64,000 bases of DNA from VGSG01 sp040756375 (lineage in GTDB: Bacteria > Desulfobacterota > Desulfomonilia > Desulfomonilales > Desulfomonilaceae), in NCBI GenBank assembly GCA_040756375.1, contig JBFLZC010000023.1, positions 1 through 64,000 of the forward strand. Reading direction: 5' to 3'. The notes under the pieces are model-generated. The model made no database searches, had not been told where the DNA came from, and saw nothing but the letters and a program-made list of their open reading frames with translations. The position numbers were made by a program, and so were the translations under genes. Positions 1 through 8,635 of the stretch are shown one piece after another (the stretch's first letter is position 1; every line of letters starts with the position of its first letter).

Positions 1-425
1 GTTGCCATCACGGCATGTATGCGAAAACTCCTGATCATTCTCAATGCCATGGTCAGGAAGAGAGAACTGTACCGGGAAGTTTTCGCTTGACACAAAACAC
101 AGTCGCTCCAAACCACCCCATACGTAATCCCGAGCAGGGATGTCAAAGGAATATAGAGTTTCTTGAAGAGGGTCCGGGGGAAACTTCTTTACACAAAGAA
201 GTTTTCCCCGTGCTTTACTTCTTTGAAAGCGCATCGGTACTAGACATATACTGAAAGAATTGTGCGCGCAAGACTTGCACCCGCCAAGCGGCAGAAAACG
301 GGGGCGGGCACGGAAACGCGCTTGGGGTCGGTAACCGATTGGAAACAGATTCGCTCGATATGTTACATTAAATGATAGGGCTCTTGCCCGATGGGCAATT
401 CTGTAATTGTGTATGAGGAGGCCTC
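1..425. other. Leader region without a recognisable gene
   Basis: I see no convincing coding sequence here. A perfect inverted repeat occupies 181-204, with 10-base arms (AAACTTCTTT and its complement) around ACAC. A second short palindrome, TTGCCC-GAT-GGGCAA, lies at 384-398, just before the ribosome binding site GAGGAGG of the gene starting at 426. Either could be an operator for the downstream arsenic-related pair, but I recognise no named regulator site. The open frame at 15-254 has no family features. Confidence 0.4.
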
Positions 426-758
426 ATGGAGACTTACTACGATCCCAGCGATTTGGCGAAATTTGAGGAGATTGGCCAAGAAGCGCCGGAATTGGCAAAG
501 AAGTTTTTTGAATATTACGGCGCGGTCTTCGCTGAGGGGGCGCTCTCTGAGAGGGAGAAAGCCCTGATCGCTCTTGCCGTGGCCCACACCATCCAATGTC
601 CTTACTGCATTGATGCCTACACCCGCACGTCTCTCGAAAAGGGCTCCAATCTGGAAGAGATGACCGAAGCGCTCCACGTGGCCAATGCCATACGTGGTGG
701 AGCTTCACTGGTGCATGGCGTTCAGATGAGAAAGATCGCTCGGAAGCTCTCCATGTGA
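426..758 (+). CDS. Carboxymuconolactone-decarboxylase-like protein of the arsenosugar module
   Basis: A 110-residue all-helical protein of the CMD/AhpD family, the kind encoded next to ArsS radical-SAM enzymes and often annotated as an arsenosugar-biosynthesis-associated peroxidase-like protein. A CxxC pair is visible (Cys58-Pro-Tyr-Cys61). The His that follows by four residues in AhpD is a Tyr here, so classical AhpD peroxidase chemistry is doubtful. The start has a strong GAGGAGG site four bases upstream. Only 15 bases separate it from the radical-SAM gene, so the two are almost certainly co-transcribed. The exact reaction is not known to me. Confidence 0.8.
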   Translation: METYYDPSDLAKFEEIGQEAPELAKKFFEYYGAVFAEGALSEREKALIALAVAHTIQCPYCIDAYTRTSLEKGSNLEEMTEALHVANAIRGGASLVHGVQMRKIARKLSM

Positions 759-773
759 CGGAAGGAGGGGGTG

Positions 774-1766
774 ATGGCTGGGGAGTACTCGCTTCCGCGA
801 CAGGACGGAGCGTCCGCCATGGCGGATTCCGTTCGTGGAACCTTTTGGGGAACGCTCTCGGATCACGGGCTTGAGCTGAAGAGATCCAAGACTCGGACAC
901 TACAGATCAATGTTGGTCTTATCTGTAATCAGTCGTGTCGCCATTGCCACCTGAATGCCGGGCCGGACCGCCGAGAGACCATGGACCGGGAGACAGTCCG
1001 GCAAGTGGTTTCATACGCGCGGCGCAGTCGCTTTAGCGTCGTGGACATCACCGGTGGAGCGCCCGAATTGAACGAGAATCTGGAGTGCGTCATCGGGGAG
1101 ATCGTTCCATTTGCCGAGCGCGTGATGCTGCGTTCCAATCTGACCGCGATGATGCAGCGGGGACCTCGAGACCTTATCCAGTTGGCTGCAAATCACGGAG
1201 TTGTCATAGTGGCTTCTCTACCGGCGATCAACGCGGCTCAGACCGACGCCCAGAGGGGCCCCGGGGTGTGGGCGACGTGCGTCGACGCGCTTAGAATGCT
1301 CAACGACTTCGGCTATGGCCGCGAAGGCTCCGGACTGGAGCTGGACCTGGTTTCCAATCCCGCGGGCGCGTACCTCCCCGTGACTCAGGTGCAGGCAGAA
1401 AAGCGGTTCAAGCTCGAACTCGAACGGAAACACGGCATCGTATTCAACCGGCTCTACACCTTTGCCAACGTGCCTCTGGGAAGATTCCGAAACTGGCTGG
1501 AGACCACGGGAAACCTGGACGAATATATGGCGAGGCTCTCCACGAGCTTCAATCCCTGCACCGTGGACGGCCTCATGTGCAGGAGCCTGGTCTCTGTTTC
1601 GTGGGACGGATATCTGTTCGATTGCGACTTCAATCTCGCGGAGGGCCTTTACTTCGGTGGCAGCAGGCGACACGTCTCGGAGATGGAGGGTCCTCCGGCC
1701 GAGGGAACGCCTGTGATCACCGGGGACCACTGTTATGCCTGCACCGCGGGCGCGGGATTCACGTGA
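774..1766 (+). CDS. arsS: Arsenosugar biosynthesis radical SAM protein ArsS-like
   Basis: A radical-SAM enzyme of the ArsS type, which in arsenosugar producers is thought to join an adenosyl group to methylated arsenic. The [4Fe-4S] motif CNQSCRHC (Cys51, 55, 58) is followed by the GGAPELN element. The C-terminal half carries the DUF3641-like Cys region (SWDGYLFDCDFN, GDHCYACTAGAG). ATG 774 is preferred because AGGAGG lies five bases upstream; GTG 771 and ATG 819 are alternatives. The protein stops right after AGAG, where family members I remember continue with a short Ser-Ser-Cys-Gly tail, so the extreme C-terminus may be shortened. No arsM methyltransferase is present in the window. Confidence 0.82.
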   Translation: MAGEYSLPRQDGASAMADSVRGTFWGTLSDHGLELKRSKTRTLQINVGLICNQSCRHCHLNAGPDRRETMDRETVRQVVSYARRSRFSVVDITGGAPELNENLECVIGEIVPFAERVMLRSNLTAMMQRGPRDLIQLAANHGVVIVASLPAINAAQTDAQRGPGVWATCVDALRMLNDFGYGREGSGLELDLVSNPAGAYLPVTQVQAEKRFKLELERKHGIVFNRLYTFANVPLGRFRNWLETTGNLDEYMARLSTSFNPCTVDGLMCRSLVSVSWDGYLFDCDFNLAEGLYFGGSRRHVSEMEGPPAEGTPVITGDHCYACTAGAGFT

Positions 1767-1901
1767 GGCGGAGCCATTGCGGCCCAGGATGGGCCGCAAT
1801 AAGGGCTTGGCCTTTCACCTGTTACCTATTTGAACTTATATTAGTAGGAGTCCTTTTCTGAATATTTCTGCACATTAATTATTACCAACGAGGGGGATGT
1901 C

Positions 1902-2915
1902 ATGAGGACCTTCGGTTGCAGCAGCAGCGTGGAATTGATGGGATGGAACCAGCGCGGTTGGGTTGCGTTCACGTTCCTGGGGGTGGCAATTATCATCGTA
2001 GTCATCCTGGGGACCATTTTTCTCTTTCCCTGGTCTCAAATGCTGGACCGGACACGGGTGGACAAGGACTATCAGGAAGCCTCGGAAGCCTTAGCTGCGG
2101 GCAATTGGAACAAAGCCCTTACCCTCTTCGGTCGCTCCTTGAGAAATAATCCGAGAAACACGCCGGCGATCATCGGGCGCTCTCGGGCGTATCTGCAATT
2201 AAGGAATCTCGATGAGGCTTTCCAGGAGATCAACAAGGCGCTGGAAATCGACCCCCGGAACGCGCTGGCCTTCGGACAGAGAGCCATTATAGAGAAGCTC
2301 CGGCGCAATTATGACCAGGCGCTCAAGGATCTGGGGCAGGCGGTGAAGCTTGATCCGGGATACGCGTGGGCGTACGCGCAGAGCGCGGACATCCTGCTGC
2401 GCGGGAAGGATATGGACAAGGCAGTCCAAGAGGTGAATCTGGCCTTAAAACTGCGCCCTGATTTTGCAGAAGCGCTCAGGCTCAGAGCAAGGATTAATAC
2501 GGGACTCGGGAAATGCAAGGAAGCTTTCGAGGACTTCAACCGAGCCGAGAAGCTCAGGCCGGATGATGCGCAATCGCTTCAGGACAAGGCCTGGTTCCTC
2601 CTCACCTGCCCCGATGAGTCGATCCAAGACGCGGGAGAGGCCCTGAGGCTTGCGTTGAGGGCGCACGAGCTCAGCGGTGGGAAAGACGGCATAATACTGG
2701 AAACGCTGGCTGAAGCCTACTACCAAATCGGCCAGCCCGCTAAGGCCGTGGAACACCAAAGGACCGCGGTAGATCTGGAAAAAAGGAAATGCCCCGACGG
2801 ATCATGTATTCAGGAGATGAGCAAGAGGCTCCAGAAATACGAATTGGCAGCGCGTCAGGAAACGAGACCCGACGACGAAATCCTTCCCCTCGACTGTTGC
2901 ACCAAGAAGCCATGA
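1902..2915 (+). CDS. Membrane-anchored tetratricopeptide repeat protein
   Basis: A 337-residue protein with one N-terminal membrane segment (about residues 20-43) followed by a chain of TPR units from about residue 55 to 290, recognisable by repeated A-x(2)-G and ALEIDPRNALA-type helices. The bulk should sit in the periplasm as a protein-interaction scaffold. A Cys cluster near the C-terminus (KCPDGSC, DCC) is unusual for TPR proteins. The start follows a GAGGGGG site. It is separated from the arsS-like gene by about 135 bases and looks independent. No specific partner can be named. Confidence 0.8.
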   Translation: MRTFGCSSSVELMGWNQRGWVAFTFLGVAIIIVVILGTIFLFPWSQMLDRTRVDKDYQEASEALAAGNWNKALTLFGRSLRNNPRNTPAIIGRSRAYLQLRNLDEAFQEINKALEIDPRNALAFGQRAIIEKLRRNYDQALKDLGQAVKLDPGYAWAYAQSADILLRGKDMDKAVQEVNLALKLRPDFAEALRLRARINTGLGKCKEAFEDFNRAEKLRPDDAQSLQDKAWFLLTCPDESIQDAGEALRLALRAHELSGGKDGIILETLAEAYYQIGQPAKAVEHQRTAVDLEKRKCPDGSCIQEMSKRLQKYELAARQETRPDDEILPLDCCTKKP

Positions 2916-3135
2916 TGGAAGGGCTTCCAGCGCTTGACTGCCCCAGTCTTGGCAGAATGCAGTGATTGAGGCAAGCCGCATCGCTCGCGGAATAAACGCG
3001 AATGAGCCGGTTCTCTCGCCGAAAGTGAAATCACCTTATCGTACCCGATGGCGGCGAACTCCTCGCCCCCCACACGTCTCCCTTCGGCTCCTATTGCCAG
3101 CTATTACAGACTGTTGACAAAACTCCTTTGCGGAT

Positions 3136-3163
3136 TTGTCCTTTCGCGCATCATGCCTATTAT
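3136..3163 (+). promoter_or_regulatory. Candidate sigma-70 promoter
   Basis: TTGTCC, a 16-base spacer and TATTAT lie 35 bases before the start of the exported repeat protein. The -35 match is moderate. An alternative -35 hexamer, TTGACA at 3114-3119, has no good -10 partner. Confidence 0.35.
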
Positions 3164-3197
3164 ATGACTGAAAAGCTGAAAGGAGGCCTGATGAAAA

Positions 3198-3839
3198 ATG
3201 ACGACAAAACTCTTTACTATATTGGCGGTCGCGGCCTTCGCGGTCATGACAATTAGTCCAGCGATGGCCCTCGACTGGTACGTGGTGCAGCACAAGTCCG
3301 GATTTATGACAATATTCGATGGGGAACCCGGACCCGAATGGAACATCGTGAGTGGACCGTTTGCCACCAGGGATGCGGCCATACGTGCTGCCGGAGCTGA
3401 AATCCAGCCATTCAATCCATTCACGGTAGCTCGGCCCAGCGGAAGCGGCGATGTGACGGCCGGCAGGGCTGGAGAAATGTTCTACGTGGTAAAGCATAAG
3501 TCGGGATTTACCACGGTGTACGATAGGGAGCCCGGACCTGAATGGAGCATCTTGAGTGGCCCCTACGACACCAAAGATGCGGCCGTACGTGCTGCAGGAG
3601 CTGAGATTCAACCGTTTAATCCTTTCACAGTCGCTCGGCCCAGCGGAAGTGGCGATGAGCCGGTTGGAATGAAAGGCAACTATTTCGTGGTGCAACACGA
3701 GTCCGGTGCGACCAGGATTACGGACCGAGCACCCAGACCTGGGTGGCGTGTCGTAAGTGGCCCATACGGCGGCTGGGATGAAGCCGCACGGGCAGGAGGA
3801 GTCGATCCCTACGATTACTCGAAGAAGCTGACACCGTAA
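3198..3839 (+). CDS. Exported protein of three tandem ~65-residue repeats
   Basis: A 213-residue protein with a clear signal peptide (hydrophobic run then ...AMA, cleavage near residue 25). The mature part is three copies of a unit: [W/F]-Y-V-V-x-[H]-K/E-S-G, then a Pro-Gly-x-E/R-W stretch, then S-G-P-[FY]-x(4)-A-A-x-R-A. The first two copies are joined by an almost identical linker (AEIQPFNPFTVARPSGSGD). The WYVV...SGPF...A pattern is vaguely SPOR-like, but I cannot assign the family. AGGAGG at 3181 is 11 bases from this ATG. A nearer ATG at 3191 opens only a 21-codon out-of-frame ORF. Confidence 0.75.
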   Translation: MTTKLFTILAVAAFAVMTISPAMALDWYVVQHKSGFMTIFDGEPGPEWNIVSGPFATRDAAIRAAGAEIQPFNPFTVARPSGSGDVTAGRAGEMFYVVKHKSGFTTVYDREPGPEWSILSGPYDTKDAAVRAAGAEIQPFNPFTVARPSGSGDEPVGMKGNYFVVQHESGATRITDRAPRPGWRVVSGPYGGWDEAARAGGVDPYDYSKKLTP

Positions 3840-4329
3840 GCAACAGATGCCCCTTCACGGGTGGCATGGAAAAACCGGAAATGGTGCGACGTAAGTCGCC
3901 GAAAATGCAAGTTTGTCTCGAAAGAGCGTGCAAACCTTGACAATGGCCGGCAGCGGCACGGTTTTGGCGGCGGGCTCCCATGCCCGCCTTTCCTTTTGAT
4001 AGGAAAAAAATAGCCGGGTTCGGTTGCGACCCGGCTCAGGTAGGAGGGTAAAGGATTGTCTGTGCGGACTTGCTAATCCTTTACTTTAGCTTTGTAAGAT
4101 AATATATCAAAATGGCTAATTTTTGTCAAGCAGAAAGCGCACGAAGTCGTAAGCATTCAGTTACCAGCGGCCAATAACAGCGCTAAAGGACCCAGATTGC
4201 TTCGCCCCCCGGATCGAGTCCGGGGTCCTCGCAATGACAGATAGCGTCAAACTCCTCTGCGTAACCGAATGATTACACAGAATCCCCCGGCGAACGCTGC
4301 GAAGAACACAAGCTAAGGGTATAACGAAG
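3840..4329. other. Intergenic region with two hairpins and a repeat fragment
   Basis: No gene is supported. It holds a plus-strand terminator-like hairpin (3969-3997, separate entry). A second hairpin, AGCCGGGT/ACCCGGCT at 4012-4036, is preceded by seven A residues, so it would act as a terminator on the minus strand. Around 4195-4240 there is a fragment (CCCCGGATCGAGTCCGGGG...) of the dispersed repeat seen more fully at 33188 and 45159. Confidence 0.5.
3969..3997 (+). terminator. Rho-independent terminator
   Basis: GGCGGGC and GCCCGCC form a seven-base-pair GC stem around a six-base loop, followed by TTTCCTTTT. It lies about 130 bases after the exported repeat protein and would end that transcript. 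Confidence 0.6.
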
Positions 4330-4788
4330 TCACCGTGCAGGATTACGGGTCCCCAGCTCGAGCTTGAATCGTCCGAGCCACCCAAGGGCTATAAGGTTGA
4401 GCACCAGGCCGCCATATTCGAGGAACCGGGTGAGCCCGGATTCGAGGCCGCCGGTCGCGGCGAGGCGAAGGACGTGGTAGGTCAGCAGAGGGGTATCGAT
4501 CAGGAAGAAGAAGATTGCCGGTACGACCACCCAGCGTTTTCCGTGCCAGAGGGCAAGGCCCAAAAGGAAACAGGGCACAAAAGCGGCTGCGAAGTAGACG
4601 GTTTCCACGAGTAGTCCGGTGGGATAGGGGGGCGGATCCAGCCCGAGCATATAGACGTAGCACAGATAGAGGAAGCTCTTGAGGTAGAACCAGAGTCCCG
4701 CGAACCAGAAGGCCAGCGGAAACGCGGGGTCGAACCTTGACCGTGGGAAGCAGATGTCGAGCAAATTTCGTCGCTGGTTATCGCTCAT
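4330..4788 (-). CDS. Four-helix integral membrane protein, unknown function
   Basis: A 152-residue protein with about four membrane segments (near residues 22-45, 60-82, 85-105 and 122-142) and a short basic C-terminus. I do not recognise the family; a DoxX-like or EXPERA-like small membrane protein is possible. It begins directly after the glyA stop codon, so it is the last gene of the minus-strand fatty-acid/glyA transcription unit and is probably translationally coupled to glyA. Confidence 0.65.
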   Translation of the reverse strand: MSDNQRRNLLDICFPRSRFDPAFPLAFWFAGLWFYLKSFLYLCYVYMLGLDPPPYPTGLLVETVYFAAAFVPCFLLGLALWHGKRWVVVPAIFFFLIDTPLLTYHVLRLAATGGLESGLTRFLEYGGLVLNLIALGWLGRFKLELGTRNPAR

Positions 4789-6051
4789 TCAAAGCCCGTC
4801 GCACGTTTGATCGGCCCATTCGTACAGAGGGAATCGACGGCAGATTTCTGCGACCTCCCCTTGAGTGCGGGCGATAATCGTCTCATCCCCCCTGTTTGTC
4901 AAGACTGTTGAGATGAGCTTGGCTATCAGCCTCATTTCAGCGGCTCCCAAAGAGCGCGTCGTGAGCGCCGGCGTTCCCAACCGGATTCCCGACGCGCGGG
5001 CTGGGGGCAGGGGGTCGAACGGAATTGGATTCTTGTTTACTGTGATCCCGGCTTGTTCCAGGAGCTCTTGCGCTTCCGCGCCGCTCATGCCTTTGGCTGT
5101 GAGGTCCACCAGAATCAAGTGATTGTCCGTTCCGCCGGATACGAGTGAGAAGCCCTCCTCCAGGAGCGCTTCGGCCAAGACACGGGCATTCTCCACAGTT
5201 CGTTTCTGGTATTCCCGAAACTGGTGAGTGGCTGCTTCTGCAAGAGCGACTGCTTTGGCCGCGATCACGTGCATGAGAGGCCCGCCCTGCATTCCCGGAA
5301 ACACGCATGAATCCAGTTGGGCGGCGAATTCCTTGCGACAGAGAACTATCCCACCCCTGGGCCCCCTCAAGGTCTTGTGGGTTGTGGTTGTGATGAAGTC
5401 CGCGCAAGGCACGGGCGAAGGATGGAGGCCCGCGACGATCAGCCCCGCGATGTGAGCCACATCGGCCATGAGGATGGCGTTCACTTCCCCTGCGATCTGT
5501 GCGAAAGCTTCATAATCGATGGTGCGAGGGTATGCGCTCGCTCCTGCGATGATCATCGTGGGGCGGTGTTGGCGGGCCAGTTTTCTGACCTCGTCGTAAT
5601 CAATCTGATGAGTGTCTCGGCGCACCGAATACGGGACAACCTGATAGATCTTCCCGGAGAAATTCTTCGGGCTTCCCATAGAGAGGTGGCCTCCATGACG
5701 GAGGTCCATGCCCAGGTAGGTCTCGCCGGGCTGCATAGCCGTAAAAAAGACGGCCATATTGGCCTGAGTGCCCGAATGGGGCTGCACGTTGGCGTGGTCC
5801 GCACCGAAAAGCTCGGCAGCGCGGTTGCGAGCCAATTCCTCCACTGAGTCTACGTGTAGGCAGCCCCCGTAATATCGCTTGCCGGGATAGCCTTCCGCAT
5901 ACTTGTTTGTGAGCACACTTCCTTGCGCTTCCATCACGGCCGCAGACGCGAAATTCTCGGACGCGATCAGCTCCAGGCGATTCTGCTGACGTTGTTTCTC
6001 CTTATTTATCAGCTCAAAGATGGCGGGATCGGTTTTCTCCAAGGGAGTCAT
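4789..6051 (-). CDS. glyA: Serine hydroxymethyltransferase
   Basis: A cytoplasmic PLP enzyme interconverting serine plus tetrahydrofolate with glycine plus methylene-tetrahydrofolate. All hallmark segments are present: LIASENF, the YAEGYPGKRYYGG loop, HSGTQAN, DVAHIAGL and the PLP-lysine motif TTTTHKTLRGPRGG. ATG 6051 (giving 420 residues, the usual length) is preferred over ATG 6090 because AAGGA lies five bases upstream of it. It follows fabF by about 150 bases on the same strand. Fatty-acid genes followed by glyA is a common bacterial arrangement. Confidence 0.95.
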   Translation of the reverse strand: MTPLEKTDPAIFELINKEKQRQQNRLELIASENFASAAVMEAQGSVLTNKYAEGYPGKRYYGGCLHVDSVEELARNRAAELFGADHANVQPHSGTQANMAVFFTAMQPGETYLGMDLRHGGHLSMGSPKNFSGKIYQVVPYSVRRDTHQIDYDEVRKLARQHRPTMIIAGASAYPRTIDYEAFAQIAGEVNAILMADVAHIAGLIVAGLHPSPVPCADFITTTTHKTLRGPRGGIVLCRKEFAAQLDSCVFPGMQGGPLMHVIAAKAVALAEAATHQFREYQKRTVENARVLAEALLEEGFSLVSGGTDNHLILVDLTAKGMSGAEAQELLEQAGITVNKNPIPFDPLPPARASGIRLGTPALTTRSLGAAEMRLIAKLISTVLTNRGDETIIARTQGEVAEICRRFPLYEWADQTCDGL

Positions 6052-6204
6052 ATCAGTCCTTTGCACCGGTCCGAAACGATTTGACTTCATCGCCGGCAGC
6101 TCGTCCGTTGCGCGCGAGGCAGCGAAATTTGTCCGCTGAGCGAGTCCCCCGGCGCACGGTATGTGCTCAGCCGGAAATCGGGTATGCCCGCGGGCGCGGC
6201 CGGC

Positions 6205-7446
6205 TTAGTCCAATCGCCGAAAGACGAGGCTGGCGTTTTGCCCTCCAAACGCGAAACTGTTCGTGAGGGCATATTCGACCTTCCTCCGCGCCGCTTGGAG
6301 GGGGGTGTAATTCAGGTCGCACTCAGGGTCGGGGTTGTCCAGGTTAATGGTCGGTGGGATGACCGACTTGGCCATTGCCAGGAGACAGTAGATAGCCTCG
6401 ACCGCTCCCGCGGCGCCGATCATGTGCCCGGTCATGGACTTGGTCCCGCTGATGCTCACGGAGTAGGCCGCTTTGCCAAAGAGCTTCTTAATGGCTCGCG
6501 TCTCCATGACGTCGTTCAGTTCGGTTCCTGTTCCATGCGCGTTGATGTAATCGATTTTCCCCGGAGCCAAGTGTGCGTCCTCCAGGGCCATTTTCATGGC
6601 CTGGTACGCTCCCTCACCCTCGGGGTCAGGCATAACCACGTGGTACGCGTCCCCGGTTGCGCCGTATCCTATCACCTCGCCGTAAATGCGCGCACCACGC
6701 TTGGTCGCATGTTCCAGAGATTCGAGGAGCATGATGCCCGCGCCCTCGGCGATCACAAAGCCATCCCGATCCTTATCGAACGGCCGGGAAGCTTTCTCCG
6801 GGTCACCGTTGCGCGTGGAGAGGGCCCGCAACGCGTTGAAGCAGCTCACGGAGAACTCCGTGACCACAGCTTCGGTCCCACCGGTTATGATCGCGTCGGC
6901 TCGGCCGGAACGGATCATCAGGAAGGCCTCTCCTATGGCCGAGGCTCCGGAAGTGCAGGCATTGACTAGGGCAAAGTTCGGCCCTTTGAATCCATACTTG
7001 ATTGACAGCAGGCCTGGCGCGAGATTCGCCACGACCTTGGGAATCATCAGCGGATGAGTCCCCTTGGGCCCCTTCATCCTGAAGACGTCCAATCCAATTT
7101 CGATGGTGCCTAGGCCGCCCATGCCCGAGCCGACCACGATTCCATAGCGAAAGGGATTGGCCGGGGGGCACTCGAGCCCCGAGTCCTTCATCGCCTCTGC
7201 CGCAGCCACCAATGCGAACTGCTGAAAGCGGTCGAGCCGCCGCAGTTCCTTCTCCGGGATGAAGCCCTGGGGATCAAAACTCCCGTGGACTTCACCCGCT
7301 ATACGCGTGGCAAATCTGGTGGTGTCAAAGAGAGTGATGGGGCCTATGCCGGATCGTCCTGCTTCCAGCGCTTCCCAATTCGAGGCAACGCCGGAACCCA
7401 AGCAGGTCACCAGTCCTATTCCCGTGACGACAACTCTCGTGGGCAC
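6205..7446 (-). CDS. fabF: Beta-ketoacyl-ACP synthase II
   Basis: The condensing enzyme of type II fatty-acid elongation, adding malonyl-ACP to acyl-ACP in the cytoplasm. The Cys-His-His catalytic triad is visible: Cys164 in NACTSGASA, His304 in AHGTGTELND and His341 in GHMIGAAGA. Length (413) is typical. The start is a GTG with GGAGG a few bases upstream. It lies 40 bases after acpP, the standard acpP-fabF order. No fabH is encoded nearby, so the initiating ketoacyl synthase must be elsewhere. Confidence 0.95.
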   Translation of the reverse strand: MPTRVVVTGIGLVTCLGSGVASNWEALEAGRSGIGPITLFDTTRFATRIAGEVHGSFDPQGFIPEKELRRLDRFQQFALVAAAEAMKDSGLECPPANPFRYGIVVGSGMGGLGTIEIGLDVFRMKGPKGTHPLMIPKVVANLAPGLLSIKYGFKGPNFALVNACTSGASAIGEAFLMIRSGRADAIITGGTEAVVTEFSVSCFNALRALSTRNGDPEKASRPFDKDRDGFVIAEGAGIMLLESLEHATKRGARIYGEVIGYGATGDAYHVVMPDPEGEGAYQAMKMALEDAHLAPGKIDYINAHGTGTELNDVMETRAIKKLFGKAAYSVSISGTKSMTGHMIGAAGAVEAIYCLLAMAKSVIPPTINLDNPDPECDLNYTPLQAARRKVEYALTNSFAFGGQNASLVFRRLD

Positions 7447-7485
7447 ATCTCCTCCGGAGTCAAGGCGTAAGTCGAGCTTGCCGCC

Positions 7486-7731
7486 TCAGGAGGCCGCTCT
7501 CGCAGCCTTTATGAAATTGGCGACGTCCCGGACAGTCTGAATCTTCTCCACGTCTTCGTCCTTGATCTCCAGGCCGAACTCGTCCTCCAGCAAGGCGATC
7601 ATGTCGTAGATGTCCAGGGATTCCGCGCCGAGGTCCTCAACTATCTTGGAGCCCGGCTCGATATTTTCCTTGTTCACATCCACAAGCACTTCAGCAATGA
7701 GATCGACGACCTTCTTTTCCACCTCATCCAT
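7486..7731 (-). CDS. acpP: Acyl carrier protein
   Basis: An acidic 81-residue four-helix carrier protein. The phosphopantetheine attachment site is Ser38 in the GAESLD motif, a variant of the usual DSLD. ATG 7731 is chosen because GGGAGG lies nine bases upstream; the longer frame starting at 7758 has no ribosome binding site. It carries acyl intermediates for FabD, FabG and FabF encoded on either side. A gap of about 136 bases precedes it and holds nothing recognisable. Confidence 0.93.
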   Translation of the reverse strand: MDEVEKKVVDLIAEVLVDVNKENIEPGSKIVEDLGAESLDIYDMIALLEDEFGLEIKDEDVEKIQTVRDVANFIKAARAAS

Positions 7732-7867
7732 GTCCTGTATCCTCCCGGACCATTCCATCCCGAATGTTCATAATCGTTTTTCAAGAATTGGAAAAGCTCT
7801 TTCGTTCCTATCAGTCAGCCGCTCCTGAAGCTTTGCCGTTCGGGCAAAGACAGCGGAGCCGGCCGCT

Positions 7868-8635
7868 TCACATGTAAAGGCCTCCGTTCACTCTTATAAC
7901 TTGGCCGGATATGTAACCGGCCATCGGCGAACACAAGAAGAGCACCGCGGCGGCAACCTCCTCCGAAGTGCCCAGCCGTCGCAGAGGCACGTGCGTCTGG
8001 ATTGCTTCAATCTGGGCTTCGGTGAGGTGCTCGCTCATGCCTTCCGCGATGATTCCCGGTGAGACCGCATTGACCAAGATGTTGCGGGGAGCAAGCTCCC
8101 TTGCCAAGGCCTTGGTCAGACCGATCAGACCGGCTTTCGCCGCGGAATAATTGGCCTGTCCCGCATTTCCCACTTCACCTGCGGCAGAAGCAACATTGAC
8201 GATCCGTCCTTGTCGGTTCCGGATCATGCTTCTGCTCACCGCGCGGCACACGTAAAACGCGCCGGCCATGTTGGTGCCGACCACTTCGTCCCAGTCGGCG
8301 TCCTTCATGCGGCCGATCAAACCGTCTCTGGCGACGCCCGCATTGTTCACCAGCACATCGATTCTTCCCCACTTTTCCAGGAGAAGCCCAACTCCTTTAT
8401 TTACTGCATTCGGGTCGCTCACGTCAAATGGAGCGAGCGTCGATTCCGCGCGTGCCGCGTCGAGGAGCGACTGAGTCTCCTTCGCTGCTTCTTCTCCGCT
8501 CCGATAGTTGATCGCGACCGCCGCGCCTGCCTGAGCAAGCGTCAGGCAGATCGCGCGGCCGATACCGCGCGAACCGCCGGTCACGAGCGCGGTCTTGCCT
8601 TGAAGTGAGAACATGGCGCGCAGCTCGTCGGTCAT
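7868..8635 (-). CDS. fabG: 3-oxoacyl-ACP reductase
   Basis: A short-chain dehydrogenase that reduces beta-ketoacyl-ACP with NADPH. Present are the Rossmann TGGSRGIG motif (residues 19-26), NNAG (97-100) and the catalytic residues Asn122, Ser150, Tyr163 and Lys167. Its ATG overlaps the fabD stop in an ATGA arrangement, indicating translational coupling. Length 255 includes a short N-terminal extension, with an internal Met at residue 8 as the alternative start. Confidence 0.94.
   Translation of the reverse strand: MTDELRAMFSLQGKTALVTGGSRGIGRAICLTLAQAGAAVAINYRSGEEAAKETQSLLDAARAESTLAPFDVSDPNAVNKGVGLLLEKWGRIDVLVNNAGVARDGLIGRMKDADWDEVVGTNMAGAFYVCRAVSRSMIRNRQGRIVNVASAAGEVGNAGQANYSAAKAGLIGLTKALARELAPRNILVNAVSPGIIAEGMSEHLTEAQIEAIQTHVPLRRLGTSEEVAAAVLFLCSPMAGYISGQVIRVNGGLYM

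Noticed and set aside
3191..3256. 21-codon ORF starting at the ATG nearest the ribosome binding site of the exported repeat protein
   Set aside because: Out of frame with a convincing signal peptide; too short and composition gives no support, though it could act as an overlapping leader ORF.
3036..3698. 220-codon minus-strand frame showing internal repeats
   Set aside because: The repeats are the reverse complement of the three-repeat exported protein; no independent signal.
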